Shown here: in pieces, positions 8,507-18,354 of the stretch
Layout of the letters: the number at the start of each line of letters is the position of its first letter
Position numbering within the stretch: position 1 is the first letter of the stretch
Source of the DNA: DAIPHL01 sp036771375
Lineage (GTDB): Bacteria; Synergistota; Synergistia; Synergistales; Synergistaceae
NCBI GenBank assembly: GCA_036771375.1
Contig: DAIPHL010000005.1
Location: 1 to 37,369, forward strand
Length of the DNA: 37,369 nucleotides
Direction of reading: 5' to 3'
Program-made: the position numbers and the translations under genes
Notes under the pieces: model-generated
What the model saw: only the letters and a program-made list of their open reading frames with translations
Database searches by the model: none
What the model was told of the DNA's origin: nothing

Positions 8507-9304
8507 TCACACGTTCTCACCGTTTTGTGGCATCCGTTTCGCCAGCAGGACCATCCTGTCCTCCCCGTCGCCCTGCCTGTACGAGTAGAAACGTTCCCGC
8601 TCACAGGACGTACAACGACACGACGAAAAGACATGCGACGGAGGAATCCCGCGGCCGAGCGCCTGCTCCCGCAGGACACCGGCGATATCCAGATGGACCT
8701 GGTCTCCCTGGACACGCGAGGCAGTCGGCCCCCACTCCTCCATGGCCCGAATCGCAGAGGGATCGCTCAACCTGCGCGTGTAACAGCAAAACCCCACGGA
8801 CGGACCGATCCAGACGAAGGTATCCCGCAACACACTCCTTCCGTAAAAGGCAACGGCTCTGTCCAGCGCGGCCTCCAAGATCCGCGCGAGGGTCCCGCGA
8901 AAACCGGAGTGCACGATGATCGCCCAGGGCTTCGGGCTCGCACCCGCCAGTAGAACGGGCGCGCAATCCGCGAAGCGAAGCGAGGCCGTGACGCAAAAAC
9001 CGGGGTCGAACGCCGCATCGATGTGTACCCCGTCGGCGAGGACCCGTTGAGGCAGAGCCCATATCCTTCGTCCCTCGACGATCGCTCTGCCGTGGACCTG
9101 CCATGGGGCGACCATCCCCCCAACGGCATCCAAACCCAACCGCTCGGCGATCCTCTCCGGAATACCCCCCGTCCCGTCCAGAAGAGGCCCCCGCGCGATC
9201 AGGCGGACATCGATCGCGCCCAAAAGCGGCGACGGCATCTCGTAGCGGACCTTGAAACCCTCTCGGTCACGGTGAAAGGTAAACCCCGAGACTCCCTTCG
9301 ACAT
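8507..9304 (-). CDS. pgeF: PgeF/YfiH family protein (laccase-domain; peptidoglycan editing or purine nucleoside phosphorylase)
   Basis: A 265-residue protein of the multi-copper polyphenol oxidase-like fold (DUF152). It has APWQVHG, the Cys/Asp metal site ADCAPVLLAG, the His in HSGFRGTLARILEAAL, IGPSVGFCCYTRRL and the C-terminal SSCRCTSCERERFYSYR. In studied members the conserved His, Cys and His residues bind zinc and act on purine nucleosides, and E. coli YfiH removes L-Ser wrongly built into peptidoglycan. Usual HAGWRG is HSGFRG here. The start at 9304 gives a normal length and overlaps the end of folC by 38 bases; a longer open frame runs inside folC and was rejected. Confidence 0.88.
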   Translation of the reverse strand: MSKGVSGFTFHRDREGFKVRYEMPSPLLGAIDVRLIARGPLLDGTGGIPERIAERLGLDAVGGMVAPWQVHGRAIVEGRRIWALPQRVLADGVHIDAAFDPGFCVTASLRFADCAPVLLAGASPKPWAIIVHSGFRGTLARILEAALDRAVAFYGRSVLRDTFVWIGPSVGFCCYTRRLSDPSAIRAMEEWGPTASRVQGDQVHLDIAGVLREQALGRGIPPSHVFSSCRCTSCERERFYSYRQGDGEDRMVLLAKRMPQNGENV

Positions 9305-10697
9305 CTTTGTTTTCCCTCCTTCGCACGTATCGACAAGGATTCCTCCCGAAGGTCCGGATGAGGTGGCCCACCAGAAAAAGGCTGCCGCAGCAGAGGACGA
9401 TCTCCGACGGATTCGCCACGGAAAAAAGCGCGGCAGCAAGCGCGTCGTCCGGCGAATCGAAGGCGCCCGCGACGGGCACCCCGTGCGCTCGGAAGGCCGC
9501 CGCGAGTTCTTCCGCCCGCATCGATCTCTCCCCCGCGACCTGTGTGCAGAAAACGGGAGCCGCCCACGATCCGAGCAACGCGATGAGGGGCTCGAGTTCC
9601 TTGTCCCTCATCACGGCAAAGACCACGGCGCCGACGCCTCCGATGGCCCCGCTTTCAGACAGGGCGAAGAGCGTCGACATCAGCGCTTCGAGGGCGTCTT
9701 CGTTGTGCGCGCCGTCGAGAATCACGGCCGGCGAATCCCCCCCGGGCCTGAATACCTCGCAGCGCCCCGGCCAGCGGGTCTTTGCGAGTCCCGTCCGAAT
9801 TTTTGCCTCCCCGATCGCGCGGAAAAGAGGAGTCCTCTCACGCAGGGCGAGGAGCACAGAGATCGCCTTGGTCTGGTTGTGTGCCTGGTGCAATCCGATC
9901 AGAGGCGAGGAAAGCCGGGGAAGAAAGAGGCCGGTTCCCTGAGAGGTCCCTACGTAGGAAAACGATGTGCCGTCCAGAGAGCAGCGAATGTCCTCCGGAT
10001 GCGCCAGTTCGTTCAGGAGAAAACAGGGGGAGCGGAACGAGCGACAGCGCATCGTGAAGGCCTCCCTCAACGAGGCGTCGTCTCCGGAGTAAAAAGCCGG
10101 CGTGCCGGGGCGGATCGCCGAGAACTTCTCCGACGCGATCGCCGCGAGCGTGTCGCCGAGGTACTCCCGATGATCGATGCCGATGGGGGTCACGACCGTC
10201 GCGAGGGCCCGGCAGGCCGACGTGGCATCGCACCGACCGCCCATGCCCGCTTCGAGCACGGCGACGTCGCAGGACGCCTCGGCGATCATCAGAAACGCCA
10301 TGGCGGTCAGAGTTTCAAAAAACGTGGGCCTGCCGGCACGAAGCGCTTCGTCGGCGAGGACGGCTTCCTTGACCCGTTCGAACGCGCCGCGCCAGAGCTC
10401 GATCGGAAGAAACGAGCGGCCGACGCAAAGACGCTCCTGCAGGGAGACCAGATGCGGACTCGTATAGAGCGCGACCCGCATGCCCGCTTCGGAGCAGATG
10501 GACTCGATCGTTGCGGCGGTCGATCCCTTCCCGTTCGTCCCAAGCACCTGTATGGATTCGAACGAGAGCTCCGGGGAACCGAGCCGATAAAGAAGCCTCG
10601 ACACACGTTCCAAACCGGGGCGTATGCCGACGCTCGAAAAGTCCATCAATTCTTCGGTCAGTTCCTCGAAAAGCGCTCTTTCGCCTGCGTCGAACAT
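9267..10697 (-). CDS. folC: FolC, bifunctional folylpolyglutamate/dihydrofolate synthase
   Basis: A 476-residue Mur-ligase-family enzyme that adds glutamate to folates with ATP, keeping them in the cell. Residues about 40-60 contain VLGTNGKGSTAATIES, the P-loop; TSPHLVSLQERLCV and FETLTAMAF follow; EAGMGGRCDAT and TPIGIDHREYLGDTLAAIASEK form the central metal and folate site; and ILDGAHNEDALEAL marks the C-terminal Rossmann domain. It lies 18 bases after valS, as in many genomes. A C-terminal tail of about 25 basic residues overlaps the pgeF start and is less conserved-looking, so the true stop is late for the family. Confidence 0.94.
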   Translation of the reverse strand: MFDAGERALFEELTEELMDFSSVGIRPGLERVSRLLYRLGSPELSFESIQVLGTNGKGSTAATIESICSEAGMRVALYTSPHLVSLQERLCVGRSFLPIELWRGAFERVKEAVLADEALRAGRPTFFETLTAMAFLMIAEASCDVAVLEAGMGGRCDATSACRALATVVTPIGIDHREYLGDTLAAIASEKFSAIRPGTPAFYSGDDASLREAFTMRCRSFRSPCFLLNELAHPEDIRCSLDGTSFSYVGTSQGTGLFLPRLSSPLIGLHQAHNQTKAISVLLALRERTPLFRAIGEAKIRTGLAKTRWPGRCEVFRPGGDSPAVILDGAHNEDALEALMSTLFALSESGAIGGVGAVVFAVMRDKELEPLIALLGSWAAPVFCTQVAGERSMRAEELAAAFRAHGVPVAGAFDSPDDALAAALFSVANPSEIVLCCGSLFLVGHLIRTFGRNPCRYVRRRENKDVEGSLGVYLSP

Positions 10698-10715
10698 GCC
10701 GGAATCGTCCGAGGC

Positions 10716-13379
10716 TCACATCAGGCTCGCGATGTTCTCCTCGATTCGGCCCTTCTGGGAAACCGCGTCGGAGAGCGCGTTGCGCTCTTTCTCGACGACC
10801 TCGGCCGGTGCCCTGTCGACGAAGTTTTTGTTCGACAACTTGCCCTCGATCTTCGCGGTCTCTCGCTCCAGTTTCGCCAGTTCGCCCCTGAGCCTCGAGA
10901 CCTCCTTGTCGACGTCCAGGAGATCGCCGACCGGGAAGTACAGCTCCCAGTCTCCCGTCACGATGGAAAGACTACGACGGGGTTTCTCGACTTCGGGGGA
11001 GAGAATGACGATCTTCTCCACCTTCGCCAGCATCCCGACGAGGGCTTCGTTCCCGTGGAGCACCTCGGTGGCCGTTTTGAAGCGCAAACACATCTCCGGA
11101 GCCATCTGCTGCGGCGGCATCTTGATCTCCGCGCGCAGGTTCCGCATCGCCCGGACAATGGCCTGCAAAGACTCCATCGTGCGCTTCGCCTCCTCGGCCC
11201 CGGGAACCTCGGAGGGCGTGGGCCACGCTTCCCGTCCGATGATCCCCTTGCCGTAGCCGAACGCAGCCCAAAGTTCCTCCGTGGTGAAGGGGATGATCGG
11301 ATGCAGGAGTTTCAGCACATCCCGGAAGAGCGCGTACAACACGGACTGAGTCGTTCTTTTGCGATCGGAACCTTCGTCGCCGCGAAGGGCGGGCTTCGAA
11401 AGCTCGAGGTACCAATCGCAGAGTTCGCCCCACACGAAATCGTACATCAGACGCGCCGATTCTCCAAAATAATATCCGTCCAGCAGACGCGTCATTTCCG
11501 AGGTCACCTCGGAGAGGCGCGCGAGAATCCACCGATCGTGCATCGCCAGGACGGACTCGTCGATCCCGTCGGCGACCTCGCAGGGAGCGTCCTGCAGATT
11601 CATCAGGGCAAACCGGCTTGCGTTCCAGAGCTTGTTCAGGAAGAAGCGGTTCGTCTCGATCCTGCTCTCGGAGAGAAAGATATCGCGTCCCTGCACCGTG
11701 AGAGTCGCGAGCGTCATTCGAAGCGCGTCGGCTCCGAAACGTTCGATGATGACGAGCGGATCGATCACGTTTCCCTTGGACTTGCTCATCTTCTGCCCCT
11801 TTTCATCCCGGACGAGGGCATGTATGTACACGTCACGGAAGGGAGGCTCCTTCATGAATTCCATACCCATCATGATCATGCGGGCCACCCAGAAGAAGAT
11901 GATGTCAAAACCGGTGACGAGGACTGATGTCGGATAGAACTTCTTCAACTCGTCCGTGTCGTCGGGCCAGCCCATGGTCGAGAAGGGCCAGAGGGCGCTG
12001 GAAAACCACGTGTCCAAGACGTCCTCGTCCTGTCGCAGGCGATGAGAACCGCATCGGCAGGAGGCGGGCGTCTCCATCGAGACGATGACCTCCTTGCAGT
12101 CCTCACAATACCAGGCGGGGATACGATGTCCCCACCAGAGCTGACGGGAGATACACCAGTCCCGGATGTTCTCCATCCATTGGTAGTAGGTCCCGGCCCA
12201 CTGTTCCGGCACGAACCGGATGCCACCCGACTTGACGACCTCGACGTCGACCTCGGCGAGCGGCTTCGTCCGGACGAACCACTGCTCGGAAAGATACGGC
12301 TCGATCACGGTCGAACAGCGATAACAATGTCCGACCGCGTGTTCATGGTCGTCGACCTGTGCGAGAAGCCCCAATTCCTCCAAATCCGCCAGGATGGCCT
12401 CGCGCGCGGCGAACCGATCCATTCCCGTATATTTGCCACTCTGCTCGTTCATCACACCGAGGTCGTCCATGACCTGGACCTGTTCGAGCCCATGCCTCTG
12501 TCCCACGAGAAAGTCGTTCGGATCATGCGCCGGTGTGATCTTCACCGCTCCCGTTCCGAACTCGGGATCCACCATGTTGTCCTCGATCACGGGGACGATC
12601 CGCCCGGTGATCGGCACGGTCACCCTGCGACCGACGATGGCCTTATGCCTTTCGTCCCTTGGGTGCACCGCAATCGCCACGTCGCCCAAAATCGTCTCGG
12701 GACGCGTCGTCATGACGACGAGCGCCCCCTCTTTGTCCACGAAGGGATACCGTACGCTGTACAGTTTCCCCGCGGTCTCCTTGTGGTCGACCTCCAGGTC
12801 GGAAAGGGCGGTCCGGCAGCGCGGACACCAGTTGATGATGTACTTCCCGCGGTAGATCAAGTCCTTTTCGTAGAGCTTGACGAAGACCATGCGCACTGCA
12901 CGCGAAAGTCCCTCGTCCATCGTGAAGCGCTCTCTTTCCCAGTCGCAGGACGCACCGATCTTTTTGAGCTGGTTTATGATGCGGCTCCCGTACTCGTTTT
13001 TCCACTCCCAAACCTTCTCGACGAACGCCTCTCTCCCCAGCTCGTGACGGACGATCCCCTCGGCATGAAGCGAGCGCTCGACCACGTTCTGCGTCGCGAT
13101 GCCCGCATGGTCGGTCCCGGGCATCCACAACACGTTGAAACCCTGCATCCGCTTGGTCCGGCAGAGAATATCCTGCAGCGTGTTGTCGAGTGCGTGCCCC
13201 AAATGCAGGGAACCCGTCACGTTGGGAGGAGGGATCACGATGCTGTACGGAGGTTTGTCGCTCTTCACGTCTCCTTTGAAAATACCGTCCCGGGTCCACT
13301 CGGCATACCATTTGTCCTCGATCGGAGCCGGGTCATAACTCTTGGAAAGCCCCGCCAATCCCTTTGTCGCCTGTTCCAT
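10716..13379 (-). CDS. valS: Valyl-tRNA synthetase
   Basis: An 887-residue class I tRNA synthetase of normal length. The HIGH-type motif is in PPPNVTGSLHLGHALDN (about residues 50-66) and the KMSKS loop in GQKMSKSKGNVIDP (about 530). WCPRCRTALSDLEVD and a second Cys pair (CEDCKEV, CRCG) suggest zinc-binding elements. The CP1 editing domain includes MTTRPETILGDVA and GTGAVKITPAHDPNDF. The last 70 residues are an Arg/Glu/Lys-rich coiled-coil (about VDKEVSRLRGELAKLERE) typical of ValRS. It charges tRNA-Val in the cytoplasm. I saw no T-box leader in the 83 bases before it; it is probably read through from engB. Confidence 0.97.
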   Translation of the reverse strand: MEQATKGLAGLSKSYDPAPIEDKWYAEWTRDGIFKGDVKSDKPPYSIVIPPPNVTGSLHLGHALDNTLQDILCRTKRMQGFNVLWMPGTDHAGIATQNVVERSLHAEGIVRHELGREAFVEKVWEWKNEYGSRIINQLKKIGASCDWERERFTMDEGLSRAVRMVFVKLYEKDLIYRGKYIINWCPRCRTALSDLEVDHKETAGKLYSVRYPFVDKEGALVVMTTRPETILGDVAIAVHPRDERHKAIVGRRVTVPITGRIVPVIEDNMVDPEFGTGAVKITPAHDPNDFLVGQRHGLEQVQVMDDLGVMNEQSGKYTGMDRFAAREAILADLEELGLLAQVDDHEHAVGHCYRCSTVIEPYLSEQWFVRTKPLAEVDVEVVKSGGIRFVPEQWAGTYYQWMENIRDWCISRQLWWGHRIPAWYCEDCKEVIVSMETPASCRCGSHRLRQDEDVLDTWFSSALWPFSTMGWPDDTDELKKFYPTSVLVTGFDIIFFWVARMIMMGMEFMKEPPFRDVYIHALVRDEKGQKMSKSKGNVIDPLVIIERFGADALRMTLATLTVQGRDIFLSESRIETNRFFLNKLWNASRFALMNLQDAPCEVADGIDESVLAMHDRWILARLSEVTSEMTRLLDGYYFGESARLMYDFVWGELCDWYLELSKPALRGDEGSDRKRTTQSVLYALFRDVLKLLHPIIPFTTEELWAAFGYGKGIIGREAWPTPSEVPGAEEAKRTMESLQAIVRAMRNLRAEIKMPPQQMAPEMCLRFKTATEVLHGNEALVGMLAKVEKIVILSPEVEKPRRSLSIVTGDWELYFPVGDLLDVDKEVSRLRGELAKLERETAKIEGKLSNKNFVDRAPAEVVEKERNALSDAVSQKGRIEENIASLM

Positions 13380-13462
13380 AAATATCCGTCGCCTCCCGGG
13401 AAAATCTCTTCTTTAACATAAAACCGATCCCGACACGAGCGCAAAGGCCGTCCGCGAAAACC

Positions 13463-14065
13463 CTACGCAGACGCCCCCAGCTCGCTCAGGATTTGCAGCA
13501 CAAGTCCACGAAGCCTGTCCATCTCCGCGTCGTTCTTGCCCGAAGTGAGCGGAGGAGGGGCGAGTGAGACAAGGCCATCCCCCATATATTTCATGTAGAG
13601 CCCCCTGGCGCGTCCCTTCGGCACCTTGTCCGCCTTCGTGAACACGACCAGTCTCGGCATATCCATTCCATCCAACCAAGCCGTGAGCTCCCTGTCGTTT
13701 GCAAGCGCCCCGTGCCGAAAATCCACCAGATGAACCACAAAGGAGATGTCACGCCCCATGCCAAAATAGTCGCCGACCAACTTCCACCAAGCCCTGCGCT
13801 CATCGCGGCTTCTCTGGGCATAACCGTAACCCGGAAGATCGACGAGGCAAAACCCCCCTCCCGCGTCGACTCGGTAAAAATTGACGCTGCGGGTCTTGCC
13901 CGGTTTGGAGCTCACCTTTGCGATCTTCCTCCCCAGAAGGGCGTTGATCAGGGTGGATTTGCCGACGTTCGACCTGCCGACAAAAGGGACCTCGGCCATC
14001 GCCGGTCCCGGCAGTTGTCCGGTTTCAAAGGCGGTACAGAGGAGCTCGGAGCGCCAGTGCGTCAA
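13463..14065 (-). CDS. engB: EngB/YsxC ribosome-biogenesis GTPase
   Basis: A 200-residue TRAFAC GTPase needed for large ribosomal subunit assembly. G1 is GRSNVGKS (residues 30-37), G2 lies in KTRSVNFY, G3 is DLPGYGYA, and G4 is TKADK. The start is a TTG at 14065 that overlaps the lon stop as TTGA, with GAGGAG about 8 bases upstream inside lon. It gives the expected N-terminus, THWRSELLCTAFETGQLPG. A longer frame inside lon was rejected. Coupling to lon and proximity to clpXP puts it in a common stress and growth operon. Confidence 0.95.
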   Translation of the reverse strand: MTHWRSELLCTAFETGQLPGPAMAEVPFVGRSNVGKSTLINALLGRKIAKVSSKPGKTRSVNFYRVDAGGGFCLVDLPGYGYAQRSRDERRAWWKLVGDYFGMGRDISFVVHLVDFRHGALANDRELTAWLDGMDMPRLVVFTKADKVPKGRARGLYMKYMGDGLVSLAPPPLTSGKNDAEMDRLRGLVLQILSELGASA

Positions 14066-16431
14066 CGTCTTTTCTCCTCTTTGCCCTTCGCCGCCTCTGC
14101 CCTTCCCCCTCCGCCGACGAGCGCGAGGGCAAATACATCCGACACGTGCGAGACGTAATGAAACGTCATATCGTCCTTCGCCCAATCGACCAGCTCATAG
14201 ACATCCACGCGATTCTCCCCGGGCAAAATCACCGTCTTTATGCCGTTGCGCCTCGCGGCGAGGACCTTTTCTCTGACCCCGCCGATAGGCAAAACCGCGC
14301 CGCGCAGCGTGATCTCTCCCGTCATCGCGATCGACGAACGGACCGGTTTACGGGAGAGAGCAGAGAGCATGGAAAGCGCGAGGGTCACGCCGGCCGACGG
14401 GCCATCCTTGGGAATCGCCCCCTCCGGGACGTGCACATGTATGTCGATCTTTTCCCATTCCACGGCTCCCAACCCATACGCCGCCGACGACGAACGCAGA
14501 TAACCGAGCGCCGCATGTGCCGACTCCTGCATGATATCCCCCAGGTTTCCGGTAAAGGCGACCTTGCCGGTCCCCTTCATGGCGACGGTCTCGATCACCA
14601 GCACGTCGCCGCCCGTCTCCGTCCAGGCCAAACCGAGGGCTGCCCCCACGGAGTCGCGACGGGGAAGGCGTGTGCCGTGCAATTTCGGCGCGCCGAGATA
14701 CTCCTTCAACAGGGGAAGGGAGACGGAGAAGCTCCTGCGGGAAGGTTTCTTCTCGCTGCGCTCCCGAACGATCTCGGCGGCAAGCTTCCTCGCGACCTTG
14801 GAGAGCTGGCGGTCGAGCCCGCGGACGCCGGCCTCCCTCGTGTATTCCCCGATGACCTTCTTCAGGACGCTGTCCGAAATGCGCACGTGAAAGGAGTCGA
14901 GCCCATTCTCCCGGAGGATCTTGGGCAAGAGGTGGCGCTTTGCGATATGAAGTTTTTCCTCGGCCACGTAGCCGGGCAAGGAGATGATCTCCATCCGATC
15001 CAGCAGCGGACGGGGAATCGTATGCGTCACGTTCGCCGTGGTGATGAACATCACCTGACTCAGGTCGAACGGGACCTCCAGGAAATGATCCGTGAAACTG
15101 TTGTTCTGCTCCGGATCCAGCACTTCGAGCAGCGCGGAAGAGGGGTCTCCCCTGAAGTCCGTCCCGACCTTGTCTATCTCGTCCATCAACATGACGGGAT
15201 TTCTGGTCTCCGCCTGTTTCAGCTTCTGTATGATCCGCCCCGGCAGAGCACCGATATAGGTTCGGCGATGTCCCCTGATCTCGGCCTCGTCTCGCATCCC
15301 GCCCAACGAAAAATTGACGAACTTTCTGTTGAGCGCCCGCGCGATCGACTTGCCGAGGGACGTCTTGCCCACGCCCGGCGGACCCACAAAACAGAGCACC
15401 TGTCCCCGACGGGAGGCCTTGGGGGTGAGCTGTTGGACCGCAAGAAACTCGAGGATCCTTTCCTTTACCTCCTCGAGTCCGTAGTGATCTTCGTTCAGGA
15501 CTTCTTGGGCGATCGCGATATCGAGCCTCTCCGCCGATTTCTTTCTCCACGGCATGTCGGAGAGCCATTCGATATAGGTACGAGAGACGGTCGCCTCGGC
15601 GGACATCTGCGGCATCTTGGCGAGCCTGTCCAGCTCCGATATCGCCTTTTTCTCGATCTCCTTCGGCATCTTCGCCTTTTTGATCTTTCGGAGGAGTTCG
15701 TCGTACTCCATCGGCAGGTCGGGCTGTCCCAGCTCCGCCTGGATCGCCTTGAGCTGCTCCCTGAGATAGTACTCCTTGTTGTTGCGTTCAATCTCCCGGC
15801 GGACCTTGTCGTGAATGGAGTGCTCCATCTCCAGCAGCTCCGTCTCGCGCAGAAGAAGGCGGAGCAGCCTCTCCATCCGCTCCTCCGGGTTGACGAGTTC
15901 CAGCAGCTCCTGTTTTTCGCCGATCTTGACCTGAATATGGGAGGAGACGATATCCGCAAACAGGAATGGATCGTCTACACTGGACAGGGAGAAGGCCACC
16001 TCGATCGGAAGCCGGGGATGCAAATTGACATAGCGCTCGAATTGCTGTAAAACGGTCCGGCGAAGCGGCTCCGCCTTCGGCGAAAGCCCTCCCTCGAATT
16101 CGATCGGGACGACATCGGCACTCAGATAATCGGCGTTCGGAATGTACTCGGTGACAAAAGCCCTGCTGTTGCCCTCGATCAGGACCTTCGTCGACCCGTC
16201 CGGTATGCGAACCATCTGGATGACCTGGCAGAGCGTGCCGACGCCGTAGAGCTCCTCGGGCGAAGGATCCTCCGGGGTATTCTCCCGCTGCGCCACGACC
16301 AGAAGGTTCTTGTCGCTGACCGAGGCTTCCTCTAGGCTTCTCAGAGAGCGCTGACGACCGACAAACAGAGGCGCGATCACACCGGGAAAGATGACCGTAT
16401 CCCTGATCGGAAGGACCGGCAGCACCGACAT
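14062..16431 (-). CDS. lon: Lon, ATP-dependent serine protease
   Basis: A 789-residue LonA protease. Residues 1-200 are the substrate-recognition LAN domain, followed by a coiled-coil helix with NKEYYLREQLKAIQAELG. The AAA+ module has Walker A GPPGVGKTS at about 350 and Walker B MLMDEIDKVG. The C-terminal protease has the catalytic Ser in KDGPSAGVT (about residue 678) and Lys in GGVREKVLAARRNG (about 721), nearly the E. coli positions. It degrades damaged and regulatory proteins in the cytoplasm. Its ATG shares one base with the clpX stop (TGATG), so the two are translationally coupled. The C-terminus is a basic tail ending KEEKRR. Confidence 0.97.
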   Translation of the reverse strand: MSVLPVLPIRDTVIFPGVIAPLFVGRQRSLRSLEEASVSDKNLLVVAQRENTPEDPSPEELYGVGTLCQVIQMVRIPDGSTKVLIEGNSRAFVTEYIPNADYLSADVVPIEFEGGLSPKAEPLRRTVLQQFERYVNLHPRLPIEVAFSLSSVDDPFLFADIVSSHIQVKIGEKQELLELVNPEERMERLLRLLLRETELLEMEHSIHDKVRREIERNNKEYYLREQLKAIQAELGQPDLPMEYDELLRKIKKAKMPKEIEKKAISELDRLAKMPQMSAEATVSRTYIEWLSDMPWRKKSAERLDIAIAQEVLNEDHYGLEEVKERILEFLAVQQLTPKASRRGQVLCFVGPPGVGKTSLGKSIARALNRKFVNFSLGGMRDEAEIRGHRRTYIGALPGRIIQKLKQAETRNPVMLMDEIDKVGTDFRGDPSSALLEVLDPEQNNSFTDHFLEVPFDLSQVMFITTANVTHTIPRPLLDRMEIISLPGYVAEEKLHIAKRHLLPKILRENGLDSFHVRISDSVLKKVIGEYTREAGVRGLDRQLSKVARKLAAEIVRERSEKKPSRRSFSVSLPLLKEYLGAPKLHGTRLPRRDSVGAALGLAWTETGGDVLVIETVAMKGTGKVAFTGNLGDIMQESAHAALGYLRSSSAAYGLGAVEWEKIDIHVHVPEGAIPKDGPSAGVTLALSMLSALSRKPVRSSIAMTGEITLRGAVLPIGGVREKVLAARRNGIKTVILPGENRVDVYELVDWAKDDMTFHYVSHVSDVFALALVGGGGRAEAAKGKEEKRR

Positions 16432-17717
16432 CAGGCGACCTCCCTCGAGTTTCTGCGTAACAGTTCGGCCTCGCCGAGGCCCCGAATGAAGTCTGCCGTG
16501 ATGACGATCTTTTCCAGCTTCGGGGCCATACTCGGAAGTTCGAACATGAGGTCGATCATGGCCGATTCGAGGATGCTGCGCAAGCCGCGGGCACCGGTCT
16601 TCTGCTCGAGCGTCCGGCTCGCGATCGTGCCGATCGCCTCGTCCGTGAAGACAAGCTCCACGTCCTCCAGGGAGAAGATCTTTTGATACTGCTTCAACAG
16701 GGCGTTCTTCGGCTCCTGAAGAATGCGGACAAGGGTCTCGTGATCCAACGCGTCCATCGGGACGTAGACGGGAAGGCGACCGACGAACTCCGGGATGAAA
16801 CCGTACGTGGTGAGATCGCTCGCCTGAATCTCCTTGAGCAACGCCTGCCCCTCCTCTGGCCGATTGTTGACGAGATTTCCGCCAAAACCGATCGTTTTTT
16901 TATTCACTCTTCTCGCGATGACCTGTTCCAAACCGTCGAACGCGCCACCGCAGATGAAGAGAATGTTTTTCGTGTCGATCTGGATGAAATCCTGATTGGG
17001 ATGTTTGCGGCCACCCTTCGGAGGGACGTTGGAGACCGTTCCCTCCAGCATACGGAGCAGCGCCTGCTGCACCCCTTCGCCGGAGACATCCCTCGTGATC
17101 GACTGGGACTCCGACTTACGCGATATCTTGTCTATCTCGTCGACGTATATGATGCCGTGTTCCGCCGCCTTCGCGTCGTAGTCCGCCGCCTGCAACAGGC
17201 GCACCAGAATGTTCTCGACGTCCTCGCCCACGTATCCGGCCTCCGTCAACGTAGTCGCATCCGCCATCGCGAACGGGACCTTGAGAAAGGTGGCCAGGCT
17301 CTGGGCAAGCAGCGTCTTGCCGCAGCCGGTCGGTCCCAAAAGCAACACGTTGCTCTTCGGGAGCTCCACTTCGTCCTTGGCGCCGGCCCCGATGGCCCTT
17401 ATCCGCTGATAGTGGTTGTAGACCGCGACGGACAGGACCTTTTTCGCGCGCTCCTGCCCGACGACGTATTTGTCGAGATAAACCTTGATCTCGGCGGGCT
17501 TCGGAAGTTTCTCCCCGATCGACGGCAGACGCTCGCCCCCAACAGGAAGCTGGTCCGCCTCCTCTCGCATGACCATATTGCAGAGCTGTACGCAATCAGT
17601 ACATATATACGCGTTCGACCCGGCGATGAGCTTGGGCACCTCGCTCTGGCTCTTGCCGCAAAAAGAACAGCGGACCTTCCTCTTGCGTCCGTCTCCATTG
17701 TTTTCGTATGGAAACAT
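16431..17717 (-). CDS. clpX: ClpX, ATP-dependent unfoldase subunit of ClpXP
   Basis: A 428-residue AAA+ unfoldase. The N-terminal zinc-binding domain has Cys17, Cys20, Cys39 and Cys42 (CSFCGK and CTDCVQLC). Walker A is GPTGCGKTLLAQ, with DATTLTEAGYVGEDVE next to it, Walker B is IIYVDEIDKIS, the RKH-like pore residues and ARRVNKKTIGFGG follow, and sensor 2 is in TGARGLRSILE. It recognises and threads substrates into ClpP, encoded 25 bases upstream. The gene order tig-clpP-clpX-lon is a classic arrangement. The length is normal and no key residue is missing. Confidence 0.97.
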   Translation of the reverse strand: MFPYENNGDGRKRKVRCSFCGKSQSEVPKLIAGSNAYICTDCVQLCNMVMREEADQLPVGGERLPSIGEKLPKPAEIKVYLDKYVVGQERAKKVLSVAVYNHYQRIRAIGAGAKDEVELPKSNVLLLGPTGCGKTLLAQSLATFLKVPFAMADATTLTEAGYVGEDVENILVRLLQAADYDAKAAEHGIIYVDEIDKISRKSESQSITRDVSGEGVQQALLRMLEGTVSNVPPKGGRKHPNQDFIQIDTKNILFICGGAFDGLEQVIARRVNKKTIGFGGNLVNNRPEEGQALLKEIQASDLTTYGFIPEFVGRLPVYVPMDALDHETLVRILQEPKNALLKQYQKIFSLEDVELVFTDEAIGTIASRTLEQKTGARGLRSILESAMIDLMFELPSMAPKLEKIVITADFIRGLGEAELLRRNSREVA

Positions 17718-17742
17718 GTCCTCTCACTCCTAAATCAGAGTA

Positions 17743-18351
17743 TCACCGTTTTTCGATTACCTTGTCGACGAGACCGTACTCCACCGCCTCCGACGCGGAC
17801 ATGAAGAAATCCCTGTCGGTGTCCTGCTCGATCCTCTCCATCGGCTGGCCGGTGTGCCGGACCAGAATTTCGTTGAGTGTCTTTCGGGTACGAAGCATCT
17901 CGTCCGCCTGTATCTTGATGTCGACGGCCTGCCCTCTCGCTCCGCCGTGAGGCTGATGAATCATGATGCGGGCGTTGGGGAGAACGATCCGTTTTCCCTT
18001 GTCCCCGCCGGCGAGCAGAACGGCCGCCATGCTGGCCGCCTGTCCCGTGCAGATCGTCGAGACGGGACACTTGATGTATTGCATCGTATCGTATATGGCA
18101 AGCCCCGACGTCACGATCCCCCCGGGGCTGTTGATATAGAGGAAGACGTCCCTGTCCGGATCCTCGCTCTCCAGGAAGAGCAGTTGGGCGATCACGAGGT
18201 TCGCCATCCCGTCTTCGATCTCCTGACCGATGAAGACGATCCGATCCTTCAACAGCCGGCTGTAGATATCGTAGGATCGCTCCCCACGACCCGACTGTTC
18301 GACGACGATCGGCACAAGATAAGACATCGGGCTCACATCCTTTGCCATCAT
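17743..18351 (-). CDS. clpP: ClpP, proteolytic subunit
   Basis: A 202-residue serine protease that forms the double-heptamer chamber used by ClpX. The catalytic triad is Ser107 (TGQAASMAA), His132 (MIHQPHGG) and Asp181 (DRDFFMSA). LYINSPGGIVTSGLAIYDTM carries the oxyanion-hole glycines. The start is the first of two adjacent ATGs. Its Shine-Dalgarno-like GAGGAGG is within the 3' end of tig, whose stop lies 3 bases upstream. The N-terminal MSYLVPIVVEQSGRGERSYDIYSRLL pattern is normal for mature ClpP after a short propeptide. Confidence 0.97.
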   Translation of the reverse strand: MMAKDVSPMSYLVPIVVEQSGRGERSYDIYSRLLKDRIVFIGQEIEDGMANLVIAQLLFLESEDPDRDVFLYINSPGGIVTSGLAIYDTMQYIKCPVSTICTGQAASMAAVLLAGGDKGKRIVLPNARIMIHQPHGGARGQAVDIKIQADEMLRTRKTLNEILVRHTGQPMERIEQDTDRDFFMSASEAVEYGLVDKVIEKR

Positions 18352-18354
18352 GGG

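Noticed and set aside
6650..8953. 767-codon open frame on the + strand
   Set aside because: It runs antisense to ptsI, ptsH, the Gfo/Idh gene and pgeF, has Arg/His-rich composition typical of shadow frames in G+C-rich DNA, and has no start signal.
9363..11927. 854-codon open frame on the + strand
   Set aside because: Antisense shadow of folC and valS; no family likeness and biased Arg/Gly/Asp composition.
13380..13462. T-box leader before valS
   Set aside because: The gap is only 83 bases and shows no T-box consensus or terminator stem.
14146..16050. 634-codon open frame on the + strand
   Set aside because: Antisense shadow of lon, which is certain from its motifs.
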